Origin: a virus
Reading direction: 5' to 3' (one strand)
IMG/VR virus record: IMGVR_UViG_3300021964_000327
Coordinates: 1-30,154 of that record
Length of the DNA: 30,154 nt
Shown piece by piece: positions 13,719 to 22,693 of the stretch. Both the position numbers and the translations under genes were made by a program. Below the pieces are notes generated by a model. It did no database searches. It saw nothing but the letters and a program-made list of their open reading frames with translations, and was not told where the DNA came from. Numbering within the stretch: position 1 is the stretch's first letter; each line of letters begins with the position of its first letter.

Positions 13719-15727
13719 TAGAGGCCGGCCTCGCGCAGGAGGCGGGCAAGGCGGGCGTCGTCAGACTCGGCAGCAGGCTCCGGCATGGGCGGCCCCGCAG
13801 GCTCGAAGCTCGGGTCGGCCGGTGCCTCGAAGGCTGCAGGGGCGGGGGCCGGTGCGGGTGCGGGTGCGAGCGGGGCCTCGCCCTCGCCTACTCTCGCGAT
13901 GCTTGTGGCGGCCCGGGTGCCTGCCTGGGCGGTGCCGGTCTTCTTGCCGTCGCGGAAGATGTCGAAGCCGCCCTCGGGGCGCTCGCGATAGACCGCACCG
14001 TCTCGGGGGTCGGTGAACTCGCGCATGACCTGCTGCACGGGAAGCTCGATGGTGGGCTGCGGGCGAGGAATGGAGAGCCCCTCGACCTCCTCGCCGGGCT
14101 GCGTCTGCCGCAGAACCCGTTCGCGCTCGGTGCGCTCTGCAAGCGCTGCCCGGGCCTCCTCGGCGCTCATGCCGGAGACGCGGAGCCGCTGGTACTCGCC
14201 GGCGAGGTCGCGCTCCTTCTCGAGGGCACGGCGTGCAAGCTCGGCCTGCGCCGCAATGTTGTCCTGCTCTCCGGCGATGTCGGCCGTGAGCTCCTCGGCC
14301 CGCTCGGCCTGGCGCTCCTGGGTCTGCTTGGCGACCTTGAACTGCTCGGCCTGCGCCTCGATGCCCTCGAGGGTCTGGTCTTCACCGCCCGCCTCGATGT
14401 AGGCCATGGTGAAGGCGATGGCGTCTTCCTGCTCCTTGCCCTTGATGCCTGCCCGCTGCAGTTGCTTGCGAAGCTGGGCGATGTCGACGGGGCGGCCCCG
14501 GTTGAGCCGCATGGTGGCGAAGGTGCTGGCGACCTCCTCGCCCCGGGTCTGCGGCTCGAGCAGTCGACGCTCGGCGAGGGCCTCGGTGTAGCGCTCGTAG
14601 GCGCCCAGGTAGAGCGGGTAGTCTTCTGTCTTCTGGTAGCGCAAGTAGGCGTTTTTCCACGCTTCCTCGCCCTCGTAGACCTGGTAGCCCCGCGCCACGA
14701 GCTCGCGCCGGGCGGCCTCCTTGGCAGGGTCGTCGTAGGCTCCGGCAATCTTCTCGCGCTCGGTCTCGAGGCCTGCGAGACGCCGGCGGCTCTCGAGCAC
14801 GCCCTGGTCGAAGTCGGCCGCCTGGTCGTTGCGATAGGCCTGCGTCTGCCGTGCCTCTTCGTAGACGCTGCGGGCGTACTCGTCTTCGATGGTGGACGGG
14901 TCACCGCTGGCACGCACGACGGCGAGGGCAGCCTGCAGGGCGTCTTCTGCGGTCGCGTAGGCGCTTGCCTCGAGGGCGTCGGCCTTCGCCTTGAGGCGGT
15001 CGGCGCTTGCCTTGTCCTCCTCGACCTCTGCCCGCTCCTTGAGGGCCTCGGCGGTGAGGCCTCGGAGCTGCGCAACCTCGAGGCCTGCGAAGCCGCCCTT
15101 GATGCCTGACGGGCTGGCGAAGTAGAGCGCCTCGCGGGTCTCGCGGATGTCCTCCTCGCGCTCGGCAAACTGCTCCCGCAGCTCGGGAGAGACGCCGACG
15201 CTCGCGGGTCTTGCCTCGGAGACGGCCGCACGCAAGCGCGCGAGGTCGGCGTCAGTAACTCCCGACGCCGCGCGGGTGCGCTCGACCTCGGCAAGGACCG
15301 CCCGAGAGGCGGCGGGGCGTGCCCGCATGAGCTCGAGGGCGGTCTGCACGGTGGCGGCCTGGCGGTTTGCAGCGACCTGCCCCGTCACTGCACGCGAGAG
15401 GGCCTCGGCGTCGTCGCCCGTGAGGCGGGCGGCACGGGCTGCGGCTGCTCGTCCTCGGGCCTCTGCGATGCCGATGTCGGTGTCGAGCTGCTCCTGCTCC
15501 TTGAGCAGTCGGCGGAGCTCGGCAGTGTCGGCTGCCTCGACGCGCAGGGCGTCGGTGAGCACGGTGAGGTTTTGCCTCTCCTGCCCGATGAGGCTGTCGA
15601 AGTACTGCACCCGGGCCTGCTCGGCCTTGATGTCCTCGCGGATGCGCTCGGTGCGGTAGGCCGCCGCCAGGGTGCGGGCGTAGCGGTCGAGGTAGGAGGG
15701 CCGACGGCCCCGAAGTGCGTCTGCCAT
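13718..15727 (-). CDS. Coiled-coil internal virion protein, 669 aa
   Basis: Almost entirely helical, rich in Ala, Glu, Arg and Gln, with repeated heptad-like runs (ERIREDIKAEQARVQYFDSL near residue 30). A C-terminal Pro/Ala linker (APAPAPAPAPAAFEAP) is encoded by a short tandem repeat, and the protein ends in DDARLARLLREAGL. Position between a 216-aa and a 1572-aa helical protein and after the tail-tube genes fits the middle internal core protein of podoviruses (T7 gp15-like role). Both ends use TAATG overlaps, so the three proteins are probably made in coupled amounts. The homology itself cannot be shown by eye. Confidence 0.7.
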   Translation of the reverse strand: MADALRGRRPSYLDRYARTLAAAYRTERIREDIKAEQARVQYFDSLIGQERQNLTVLTDALRVEAADTAELRRLLKEQEQLDTDIGIAEARGRAAAARAARLTGDDAEALSRAVTGQVAANRQAATVQTALELMRARPAASRAVLAEVERTRAASGVTDADLARLRAAVSEARPASVGVSPELREQFAEREEDIRETREALYFASPSGIKGGFAGLEVAQLRGLTAEALKERAEVEEDKASADRLKAKADALEASAYATAEDALQAALAVVRASGDPSTIEDEYARSVYEEARQTQAYRNDQAADFDQGVLESRRRLAGLETEREKIAGAYDDPAKEAARRELVARGYQVYEGEEAWKNAYLRYQKTEDYPLYLGAYERYTEALAERRLLEPQTRGEEVASTFATMRLNRGRPVDIAQLRKQLQRAGIKGKEQEDAIAFTMAYIEAGGEDQTLEGIEAQAEQFKVAKQTQERQAERAEELTADIAGEQDNIAAQAELARRALEKERDLAGEYQRLRVSGMSAEEARAALAERTERERVLRQTQPGEEVEGLSIPRPQPTIELPVQQVMREFTDPRDGAVYRERPEGGFDIFRDGKKTGTAQAGTRAATSIARVGEGEAPLAPAPAPAPAPAAFEAPADPSFEPAGPPMPEPAAESDDARLARLLREAGL
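13840..13880. repeat. Short tandem repeat encoding an Ala-Pro linker
   Basis: A GGTGCG-like hexamer repeats several times around 13850-13868 (GGTGCGGGTGCGGGTGCG), encoding alternating Ala-Pro on the minus strand in the 669-aa virion protein. Such tracts vary in copy number and give a stiff extended linker before the C-terminal tail. Confidence 0.55.
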
Positions 15728-16377
15728 TATGCCCCCATCCCAAAGCCAGGTGCGCCGCCTGCTCCGCCTTGCAGCCTGATGAGCGCATCGAGCTGCTGCC
15801 CTCGGGCCTCGGCTTCGGCTTCTTGCATCTGTCGTTGCTGTAGAATCGTTGCGCTTGCCTGCGCCGCCTCTGCACCTCCTGCGAGGCCGAGGCTCACGGC
15901 CTGCGCAATGCCTGCCCGGCGCTGCGCTTCGGCTGCCTTCTGCTGGGCAATCTGCGAGTCGATGCGCGCCTGCTCGCGTGCCCGTTCGGCCTCGTCGGCC
16001 TGCTGCATGAGCACGTTCTGCTGCTGCCTAATCTGCCGCTCTGCCTGCGCCTCGGCCTGCTCGGCGAGGAACACCTCACGCCCCGAGACACCGCCTGCCA
16101 GGCCTCGGGCGGCTGCCTGCTGCAGCGCCTGCGCCTCGAGCTCGCGCTGCGCTCCCGCCTGCTCGGCGAGAAAGCGCTGCTCCATGACGCCCCGCTCGCG
16201 CTCGGTGAGGCCGAGCTCACCCCGGCGCCGACGCTCAAGCAGCTCGTCGAGCTCGCGCTGCTCGTCTTCGGTGAGCCGCATGGCCTTGCCCGCCTGGGCG
16301 GTGCCGATGCCCTGCGCAACGCCGCCCGCTGCGGCTGCGGTGCCTGCGCTGATTGCAAGGGTGAGGGGGTCTGCCAT
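15727..16377 (-). CDS. Small internal virion protein, T7 gp14-like
   Basis: The 216-aa product opens with a hydrophobic, small-residue helix (LTLAISAGTAAAAGGVAQGI, residues 5-24) followed by a long Glu/Gln/Ala/Arg coiled coil (LDELLERRRRGELGLTERER) and ends in a Gly-rich tail (GGAGGAPGFGMGA). That is the pattern of the smallest podovirus ejection protein, which inserts into the outer membrane of the host. The ATG at 16375-16377 is used; the frame extends upstream to 16518 but into the preceding gene. It heads the internal-protein trio, with the next gene starting on its stop (TAATG). Confidence 0.72.
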   Translation of the reverse strand: MADPLTLAISAGTAAAAGGVAQGIGTAQAGKAMRLTEDEQRELDELLERRRRGELGLTERERGVMEQRFLAEQAGAQRELEAQALQQAAARGLAGGVSGREVFLAEQAEAQAERQIRQQQNVLMQQADEAERAREQARIDSQIAQQKAAEAQRRAGIAQAVSLGLAGGAEAAQASATILQQRQMQEAEAEARGQQLDALIRLQGGAGGAPGFGMGA

Positions 16378-16384
16378 TGCGTCC

Positions 16385-17128
16385 TCAGAGGTAGAAGGCT
16401 TCGATAGCGATGCCCCAGTTGACCACACCCGCGCGACCGGCGAGGGAGTGGACTGCGAGGCCGAAGGAGTGCGTGCCGAGAGCGCGCTCGCGCACGACGG
16501 TACCCTGCCGGGAGCCATAGCCGCCCGTCACGGTGAACGGGGCAGAGGCGCCGATAGGGCTGGTGCCCTTGATGCTGCTGCCCGAGGCCTGCGAGCCGTT
16601 GCGAATCTCCTGCGCCTGATGCGAGAAGAAGCTCGCGCCGGTGCCGCTCAAGGCGTCCTCGAGGTCGCCAATGTAGGGAATGACGTGCACCCGGCGCGCT
16701 GCGAAGTCGGTCTCTTGGTACGACGCTGCAGAGACGTCGGGGCCCACCTCGACCTCGAACCAGTAGTGGAAAAGGCAGTAGGCCGTGCGCCGCAGCTCGA
16801 GGGTGAAGGCGGCCTGCGGGAGGTGGTGCACCGCGACGTTGCCCGGGCGGCCCTGCCCCGAGAGGTACTTTGTGGCGAAGGTGAGCCGAATCTCGGCACC
16901 GCCTGCCCACTGCCCGCCCTGGTAGCCGGTGACGCCGTGCTGCAGGCCGGTGACGGGGCTCTGCTCGGGCGGCTGTACGTGCTGCGTGTCGAGCACCTTG
17001 GCGCTCTCGAGGTCGCCGGTGACGATGCCTTGATGTAGGTAGACCCGCAGGGCCTCGAAGTTGCCCTCGAGGTCGTCGCTGGTGAGCGTCGTGCCGTCGG
17101 CGAACGTGTTGGGAGGCGAGTAGCTCAT
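16385..17128 (-). CDS. Putative tail appendage protein A (247 aa)
   Basis: The N-terminus, FADGTTLTSDDLEGNFEALR (residues 9-28), matches a motif common at the start of phage tail-fibre and appendage proteins. The remainder is strand-rich with many aromatic and Gly residues, compatible with a beta-sandwich. It lies between two relatives and the ejection-protein genes. The three neighbouring genes share the N-terminal layout and probably form one appendage or a set of attached subunits. Receptor binding is plausible but not demonstrated by the sequence. Confidence 0.62.
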   Translation of the reverse strand: MSYSPPNTFADGTTLTSDDLEGNFEALRVYLHQGIVTGDLESAKVLDTQHVQPPEQSPVTGLQHGVTGYQGGQWAGGAEIRLTFATKYLSGQGRPGNVAVHHLPQAAFTLELRRTAYCLFHYWFEVEVGPDVSAASYQETDFAARRVHVIPYIGDLEDALSGTGASFFSHQAQEIRNGSQASGSSIKGTSPIGASAPFTVTGGYGSRQGTVVRERALGTHSFGLAVHSLAGRAGVVNWGIAIEAFYL

Positions 17129-17131
17129 GGC

Positions 17132-18034
17132 CTACTTCGTCCGCATGAGGAGGGCTTGAAGCGCGCCGCCATTGTAGTCGAGACGGGCGGCTGCGGCTGC
17201 GTCGTCGGCGCGCACGAGGTAGTTGTCGGTGCCGTCGGTGTATGCCCCGAAAGGGCCAGAGAAGACGACGCGCAGCCCGTAGACCGTCGTGCCCGCCCCG
17301 GGCTCGAGGTAATGCCAGGCACCGTCGGCGGCCGTCCACCCGACCACGGCCTCGCGCTTCTTTGTGGCTGCAGCCGTAGCCTCGCCGTCCTCGGGCGAGA
17401 TGAACGTCTCGTGCACCGTCGGCACGATGCTCGTGCTTTGGCAGTCGTCGAGCTGGTTGCCGCCCCGGGTCGAGACCACGACCGTATTGAAGTCACCCTG
17501 CCCGGGGACGTTGACGAAGTTGGTGAGGGCGTTGCTCGTGGTGTCCCACTGCAGCCAGAACGCCCAGCACCCGAAGGCGTTGGCGATGTCGACGAAGCCG
17601 CCACCCACGACGGGGAAGGTGTACTTGAGGTAGGCGTCGGCGAGCCAGGGCTGCGACCCTTCCCAACGAGGCCGTACCGAAAGGTCCCAGTAGACGCGCA
17701 GCACCTCGCCAGGGGACACGGTGACGCCGCCCGCGCCGAAGGAGAGCACCGTATCGGTGCTGCCCGCGTCCTGGGTGACGTAGGGCGAAGCGCCCGTGCT
17801 CTGCCCAGTCACCGTGTTGGTGCTGGTGTGCGTCCAGTCGTTGTTGCCGATGATGGCCGAGAACTGCTCGGGGGCAAGGAACCGGGCGTTGGTGAAGTGC
17901 GCCAGGTCGAGCGCACCGTCGCGCAGGTTGAAGCCGTTCAGGTCGGTCTGCGTGTAGTCGTCGAAGCGGTCGTTGAGGCTGGCGGCGTTGAGGGTGTCGC
18001 CGTCGACGATGCGGCCCCGTGTGATGCGGCTCAT
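17132..18034 (-). CDS. Putative tail appendage protein B (300 aa)
   Basis: Begins MSRITRGRIVDGDTLNAASL followed by NDRFDDYTQ, the same DG-x-TL-x(3)-DL/SLN type opening as protein A, then a short connector (LNGFNLRDGALDLAHFTNAR) and a strand-rich body with numerous Trp, Tyr and Gly. The ATG overlaps the stop of the upstream gene (18031-18034). Such short N-terminal anchoring motifs attach fibres to a tail hub in other phages. No collagen-like repeats, chaperone domain or enzymatic motif is visible. Confidence 0.62.
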   Translation of the reverse strand: MSRITRGRIVDGDTLNAASLNDRFDDYTQTDLNGFNLRDGALDLAHFTNARFLAPEQFSAIIGNNDWTHTSTNTVTGQSTGASPYVTQDAGSTDTVLSFGAGGVTVSPGEVLRVYWDLSVRPRWEGSQPWLADAYLKYTFPVVGGGFVDIANAFGCWAFWLQWDTTSNALTNFVNVPGQGDFNTVVVSTRGGNQLDDCQSTSIVPTVHETFISPEDGEATAAATKKREAVVGWTAADGAWHYLEPGAGTTVYGLRVVFSGPFGAYTDGTDNYLVRADDAAAAARLDYNGGALQALLMRTK

Positions 18035-18696
18035 CGGTGCCTCCCGACAATCAGATACCGGTTGTTCCAGACGTGACAATAGGGCGTGTTGTCCCCGCTG
18101 TCGGTGTCGGCGCAATCCTGCGAAGCGGGCGTGCTCTTGAACTGCAGCGCGACCTCGAGCGTGCCCTGCGGGAAGAGCTGCGAGGCCATGAGCCGGCTCG
18201 TCTGGTGGCCGTAGCCGCCTCGACGCTCGGCGATGTTTACGCCGTTCACGAGGATGCGAAGGCGCACGGTGTTCGGGCTACCGGGCAGGCCGTCGTTCAA
18301 GCCGAAGGCGAAGATGTTGTGCGCGTAGACGTTGCACGACCACTCGATGAAGAGCTGCCCGCCGGCGAAGTCAATCTCGAAGGGCGTGGAGACGTTGCGC
18401 CACCCGCCCGTCTGCACCTGCAGGGTCTCGCTAATCCACCCGATGGTGCCCACGTCGGCGTCTCGGGCTGCGTCCTGCTCGCCGGGTGAGCTCCCGCCCG
18501 AGGGGTAGAGCTTCTCGGCGTAGACCCGGTGCAGGGCGTAGTCCTTGAGCCGCGTGTCGTCGATGCTGTTGGCGGGAAGCTGGGTGCGGTCGAGCGAGGT
18601 GATGGCGCTCTGCTGTGCGCGCAGCTCGGTGTTGACGAGCTCGGGCGAGACGGTGAGGCCGGTGGTCGCCTCGCGCTGCGTCCACTTCTTGGTCAT
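18031..18696 (-). CDS. Putative tail appendage protein C (221 aa)
   Basis: Starts MTKKWTQREATTGLTVSPEL and contains a helical connector ending in DRTQLPANSIDDTRLKDYAL (residues 37-56), a segment with the look of fibre attachment regions, followed by a strand-rich domain (GGQLFIEWSCNVYAHNIFAF, LRILVNGVNIAERR). The end contains three Cys. The start overlaps the stop of the gp12-like gene and its stop overlaps the next start, so it belongs to a tightly coupled tail block. The match to proteins A and B is in layout rather than in obvious sequence identity. Confidence 0.6.
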   Translation of the reverse strand: MTKKWTQREATTGLTVSPELVNTELRAQQSAITSLDRTQLPANSIDDTRLKDYALHRVYAEKLYPSGGSSPGEQDAARDADVGTIGWISETLQVQTGGWRNVSTPFEIDFAGGQLFIEWSCNVYAHNIFAFGLNDGLPGSPNTVRLRILVNGVNIAERRGGYGHQTSRLMASQLFPQGTLEVALQFKSTPASQDCADTDSGDNTPYCHVWNNRYLIVGRHR

Positions 18697-20864
18697 ACCC
18701 GCACCCCTGCCACGACCCGCGTGCCCTTCGAGGTGTACTCGTACTCGTACCCAACGAGCACCAGGTCGTCGGTCGTCTCAATCTCGAAGCAGAACCAAGC
18801 GGCCGACTGGTGGGCAACCGAGAAGCGCAGGGGCACAAGGCGCTCGTCTCGATACGCACCCTTCCCCAGCTCGGCAGAGTCGAGCACGAGCATTTCGGCC
18901 GCGTCGGGCGGCTGCGCTCGATAGGTCGCCTCCTTCGTCGCGGTCAAGCTGAAGTCCTTGTAGTGCCGAATCTGGACCTCGGGCTGCCCCGTGGTGAGCA
19001 TCCACAGGGTCACGTAGCTCACCTGTTTCTGCTGCTGCGGGTCGCCGAAGGCGTGCCAGGCGCTGCGGTAGACGCTCGTGGGCGGGTCGTTGTCCACAAG
19101 TGCACCGCCGCTCCTCGTTGCCCCGAGCGCACGCTTGCCGGACATGACGAAGACGCCCCGCTCGGTGTCCGCGTCGCCGCTCTCGTCTCCGACGTTGTGC
19201 CCGAAGAGCACCGTGCCGTCGTGCAGGGTTGCGAGCGCGCCGACGGGGAAGCCCTCGCGGCTTGTCCAGGGGCTCAAGGTCTCGATGACGGCGAGCCGGT
19301 CGAGGTGCAGCACGAGGCCGAGGTTCGGCCGGTCGTTGCCGTCGACGGGTACGTGGAGCTGGTACTCGCGCTCCTTGCTGGAGTACACCGCAACGGCCCG
19401 GGGGTGCAGGTCGGGTGTGATGCGCTCGATGAGGCCGTCGAGGCTCACCGTGAGGTTGATGAGGTCGGAGGTCGCCCCGCCCTCGAAGCCGCCGGTGAGT
19501 GCGTACACACCATCTCGGGCGAGGAAGACGACGCCCAGGCCGGGCACGGTGGCGATGCTGTGCGGAGCCCTGCACGTCACCGAGTCGGAGATGGTGGAGA
19601 CGGTGAAGCCGCCCCCCTCGTTGCGCCGCACCACGTCGATCGACTCCTCGCGGAAGACGAGCAGGTCGTTGTAGTGGGGAAACAGGGCGGTGATGCCTCC
19701 GCCCCTCGAGGCGAGCTCGATGAAGTTGGTGTCGGGGAACTGCTCGATGAGGCCGGCGGTCGAGAAGAAGAGCGTGCGCGGCTCTGCGACGCCCCCGTCG
19801 AGGAACATGCAGCCCGCGAACAAAGCCGAGAAGCGTGCAGCGGGTGCAGGCAACGGCAGGGTGAGCCGCTCGGGCGCAGGGTTGCCGAGGTTCGCGGTGC
19901 GCACGGCGTCGAGGAAGATGGTGTCGACGTTGTTGCGGATGATGTCGATGAGGTAGAGCGCCGTGTCTTCGGGGTTCTTCGCGTCCTGCGAGTAGTTGGC
20001 GGTGCGGTAGAGCTTGCGCGCAACGACGCCCTGCGGCCCTGTGGGCAGGTTGACGGCGACCCCGTTGCGGAACCCTTCGGCACTGCCCGGGAGCTCCCAC
20101 GACTGCTCTGCGGGCGTGCTGAGGGGTCCTTCGCTGCCCGTGTCGGTGACGAAGGACACGGACCAGGCGAAGAGGCTCTCGGCCCCCGGGTTGGTGTCCT
20201 CGTTCTTGCCGAGGCCGATGCCCCACCTGCCCCCGTCGGGCACCGCGTCGCCTGCCGTCGGGCACCAGAGGGTCACCGCACCGCCCCCGCTAATCTTCGG
20301 CGGGTTGGCCGCCGGGCTTGCTGGGTAGGGCTTCACGAGGTTCGCCAGGGCGGGCGCTGGGCGGCCCTCGAAGCCGAAGCCCCGGATGACCTGCGGCAAG
20401 GCGCTCGTGCTCTCCGCTGCGGTGCCCAGGGGCCACGGCTTGACGATGACGGGGCGGTCTACGCCGTTTGTAATGACGGTGCCGTAGGCCGTATCGGTGT
20501 ACCAGCTCCCCGCCTCGGTGGGTGCGGGGACGTGCCGGTCGGTGGCGAGGGTGCGCAGGAGGGTCGTGGTGCCCGAGGCCTCGTAGACGAGGTGCAGGTT
20601 GCCGTCTTCCTCGAAGAGGATGTGCTGCCGAGCTCCTCCGGTCAATCCCTGGGCGACGTGGAGCGAGGTGATGGGGCCGACGCTTGCGAAGGGGTCCCAG
20701 TCGGTGGCACCGGTGACGTAGGGCTCGTAGCCGACGCGGGTTGACCAGCCGCCTGTGCGCTTGTCAATGCGAAGGTTCTGCGCCTCGCTCGCGTTCTGCG
20801 GGTTCTGCTGCAGGCGCGTCTCGATGCCGCCCGGCACCGGAGTCTGGTAGACATTCTGCCTCAT
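18693..20864 (-). CDS. Tail tube / stabilisation protein, T7 gp12- or P22 gp10-like
   Basis: A 723-aa, strand-rich protein beginning MRQNVYQTPVPGGIETRLQQ, followed by QNASEAQNLRIDKRTGGWST, the opening seen in podovirus tail tube B / stabilisation proteins, where QN-x-R and TGGW are conserved. Later blocks such as FPDTNFIELASRGGGITALF, NDLLVFREESIDVVRR and GLGVVFLARDGVYALTGGF are beta-propeller-like repeats typical of this family. The protein would form the lower part of the short tail, below the gp11-like adaptor encoded just upstream, whose stop overlaps its start as ATGA. Confidence 0.82.
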   Translation of the reverse strand: MRQNVYQTPVPGGIETRLQQNPQNASEAQNLRIDKRTGGWSTRVGYEPYVTGATDWDPFASVGPITSLHVAQGLTGGARQHILFEEDGNLHLVYEASGTTTLLRTLATDRHVPAPTEAGSWYTDTAYGTVITNGVDRPVIVKPWPLGTAAESTSALPQVIRGFGFEGRPAPALANLVKPYPASPAANPPKISGGGAVTLWCPTAGDAVPDGGRWGIGLGKNEDTNPGAESLFAWSVSFVTDTGSEGPLSTPAEQSWELPGSAEGFRNGVAVNLPTGPQGVVARKLYRTANYSQDAKNPEDTALYLIDIIRNNVDTIFLDAVRTANLGNPAPERLTLPLPAPAARFSALFAGCMFLDGGVAEPRTLFFSTAGLIEQFPDTNFIELASRGGGITALFPHYNDLLVFREESIDVVRRNEGGGFTVSTISDSVTCRAPHSIATVPGLGVVFLARDGVYALTGGFEGGATSDLINLTVSLDGLIERITPDLHPRAVAVYSSKEREYQLHVPVDGNDRPNLGLVLHLDRLAVIETLSPWTSREGFPVGALATLHDGTVLFGHNVGDESGDADTERGVFVMSGKRALGATRSGGALVDNDPPTSVYRSAWHAFGDPQQQKQVSYVTLWMLTTGQPEVQIRHYKDFSLTATKEATYRAQPPDAAEMLVLDSAELGKGAYRDERLVPLRFSVAHQSAAWFCFEIETTDDLVLVGYEYEYTSKGTRVVAGVRV

Positions 20865-22225
20865 GTGAACTTCAACGGGCCGAACGGGTTGCGCACGTAG
20901 CGGTAGCCGGCGGTCGGCGTGCCCTTGATGATGCGCCTCGGCACCATCTTCAAGAAGCGCTGCTCCATGCCCTTGTAGAGCACGTCCTTCTTGCGGGCGT
21001 AGACCGCCGAGAGGGCCGGGTTCGCGACCTTGAGCGTGAGCTGCTCGAGGGCGGCGTAGGCGATGAGCTGCGCGTAGCTGTGCGGCACGAGCGGGCTGTC
21101 TTGGTCCTCGAGCATGCGCGGGGCGGTGATGAGCATGCGCACGTTGAGGTCCTGGTCGGCCGACGGGTGCGGGTAGAGCTGCACCGACTGGTAGACCGCC
21201 GACTGGTTCCAGCGGTACCGCACGGCCTCGCTCTGGAACGCCTGCCCGCTCAAGGTCGAGAGAGAGAGGTCGGGCTTGAGGGTGACGCCGCCCTGCGGGG
21301 GCACGGTGTCAACGTTGACAGCCACGCCGCCCTCGGCGTTGGCGTTGCGGATGCGGACGGGGGCGAGGATGTTCGCCTCTTCGCAGGTGAAGTAGTACCG
21401 CCGGTAGAGGCCGGTGCGCTTCTCGAGGGTCTCGGGCGTGAGCTCGAGGGTCTGCGTGTCGCTCAAGGAGTAGGTGCCGACCTTCGAGAAGGCGCTCTCG
21501 AAGCCGTCGGAGACGTTGAGCGGGTACACCGCGAAGTTCGTGGCGGCGGGGCCGCGCACGTTGACCATATACAGGTTGATGGTGCGGGTGCCCTGCCCGA
21601 CGGCTGCGACCGTGGCGACGCCCCTGGGCGTCTGCGGGGCGGGCACGCTGCGCCCCTCGGAGGGCAGGTAGGCCTCGATGGTGCCGAGCAGGTCGGGGTC
21701 GAGGTTCGCATCCTCGCGCTCGAACTTCGACAAGAAGAGCGCCTTCGCAGGGATGCCGACGTGCGGGTCGGACACGTTGTCGACCGTCATGCAGTCGGAA
21801 GGCAGGTAGACCTCGCGCTGCCTGGTCGTCGTGGTGTAGGTGCCCGAAGCGCCCAGGTAGGGGCGGTCGAGGTGCGCGACGCTGGCGCTCTCGACGTAGG
21901 CAACCGTGTGCTCGTGCGTTGCGCCGGTGCTGTCGGTGAAGAGCAGCACGGCCCCGGTGAGCGTACTGCCCGGGGTGACGGTCGACGTGTTGAAGTCGAA
22001 GGTGCCCGAGAGCACCGCCGAGCCGTTCGTGTAGCCGATGTCTTGCGAGCCGTCGGTGTAGACCTTGAGCACGCGGTCGCGCATGGCGAACGCCCAGGGC
22101 CTATCGGTGAGACACCGGGTCTGCGCGTCGTTGAGCAGGTTGACGAGCTGCTCGCGGTACGCGGTGTTGGTTGGGTCGTAGTCGAGAAGGTTGCCGACGA
22201 AGTCGACGAGCTGGCCGAGGTTCAT
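20861..22225 (-). CDS. Head-tail adaptor, T7 gp11-like
   Basis: The 454-aa protein starts MNLGQLVDFVGNLLDYDPTN, followed by REQLVNLLNDAQTRCLTDRPWAF, a helical N-terminus characteristic of gp11-like adaptors, and ends in a helical block (YAQLIAYAALEQLTLKVANP). In between is a strand-rich insertion. Such proteins form the dodecameric ring joining portal to tail. A TTG two codons upstream is in frame, but the ATG at 22225 has GGAGG six bases before it and is preferred. It sits between the capsid genes and the gp12-like gene, as expected. Confidence 0.78.
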   Translation of the reverse strand: MNLGQLVDFVGNLLDYDPTNTAYREQLVNLLNDAQTRCLTDRPWAFAMRDRVLKVYTDGSQDIGYTNGSAVLSGTFDFNTSTVTPGSTLTGAVLLFTDSTGATHEHTVAYVESASVAHLDRPYLGASGTYTTTTRQREVYLPSDCMTVDNVSDPHVGIPAKALFLSKFEREDANLDPDLLGTIEAYLPSEGRSVPAPQTPRGVATVAAVGQGTRTINLYMVNVRGPAATNFAVYPLNVSDGFESAFSKVGTYSLSDTQTLELTPETLEKRTGLYRRYYFTCEEANILAPVRIRNANAEGGVAVNVDTVPPQGGVTLKPDLSLSTLSGQAFQSEAVRYRWNQSAVYQSVQLYPHPSADQDLNVRMLITAPRMLEDQDSPLVPHSYAQLIAYAALEQLTLKVANPALSAVYARKKDVLYKGMEQRFLKMVPRRIIKGTPTAGYRYVRNPFGPLKFT

Positions 22226-22243
22226 CGGCAACCTCCAAGGGGC

Positions 22244-22690
22244 TCAGAACTTGGCGATGACGTAGACGGGCGCGTACCCGGCAGTGTCAGCGTCGAGGGC
22301 GATGCCGCACACGCTGCCCGTCGTGGTGCCGGGCACCTCGATTTCGGCCTGGCCAGCGGTCCCGATGGGGCCGACCAGGGCGTCACCGGCGACGGTAGCG
22401 CCTGCAACGGAGGCCTCGGAGACGTAGCCGGAGACCACGACCCGCACCTGCTCGTCGGCTGCAGCGTCGTCGATGGCGACACCGAAGGCGGCAGCGTTGC
22501 CCTTCGTGGCGACCGTTGCGGCCTCCTTCACGAAGAGCACGCGGTCGGCGCCGGTCTTGCTGTCGTCGAACTGCACCCAGTCGCCCTTGGCGATGGCACC
22601 GGAGGCCAGAAAGGTCTCGAGCTGCCGGCGGTTGCTGGTGTCGCCTGCCTCGCCCTCGGCGAGGAACTGAATGAGAGTAGAGGTAGCCAT
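22244..22690 (-). CDS. Putative capsid decoration protein
   Basis: A 148-aa, Ala/Gly/Val-rich, strand-forming protein directly after the major capsid gene. Segments such as KGDWVQFDDSKTGADRVLFV and GNAAAFGVAIDDAAADEQVR followed by VVVSGYV look like the beta-barrel of head-decoration proteins (DUF2190-like), which bind the outside of the expanded capsid. Its position three bases from the capsid gene implies high expression. Alternatives are a head-tail connector or fibre anchor. The fold assignment is by pattern only. Confidence 0.6.
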   Translation of the reverse strand: MATSTLIQFLAEGEAGDTSNRRQLETFLASGAIAKGDWVQFDDSKTGADRVLFVKEAATVATKGNAAAFGVAIDDAAADEQVRVVVSGYVSEASVAGATVAGDALVGPIGTAGQAEIEVPGTTTGSVCGIALDADTAGYAPVYVIAKF

Positions 22691-22693
22691 GGC

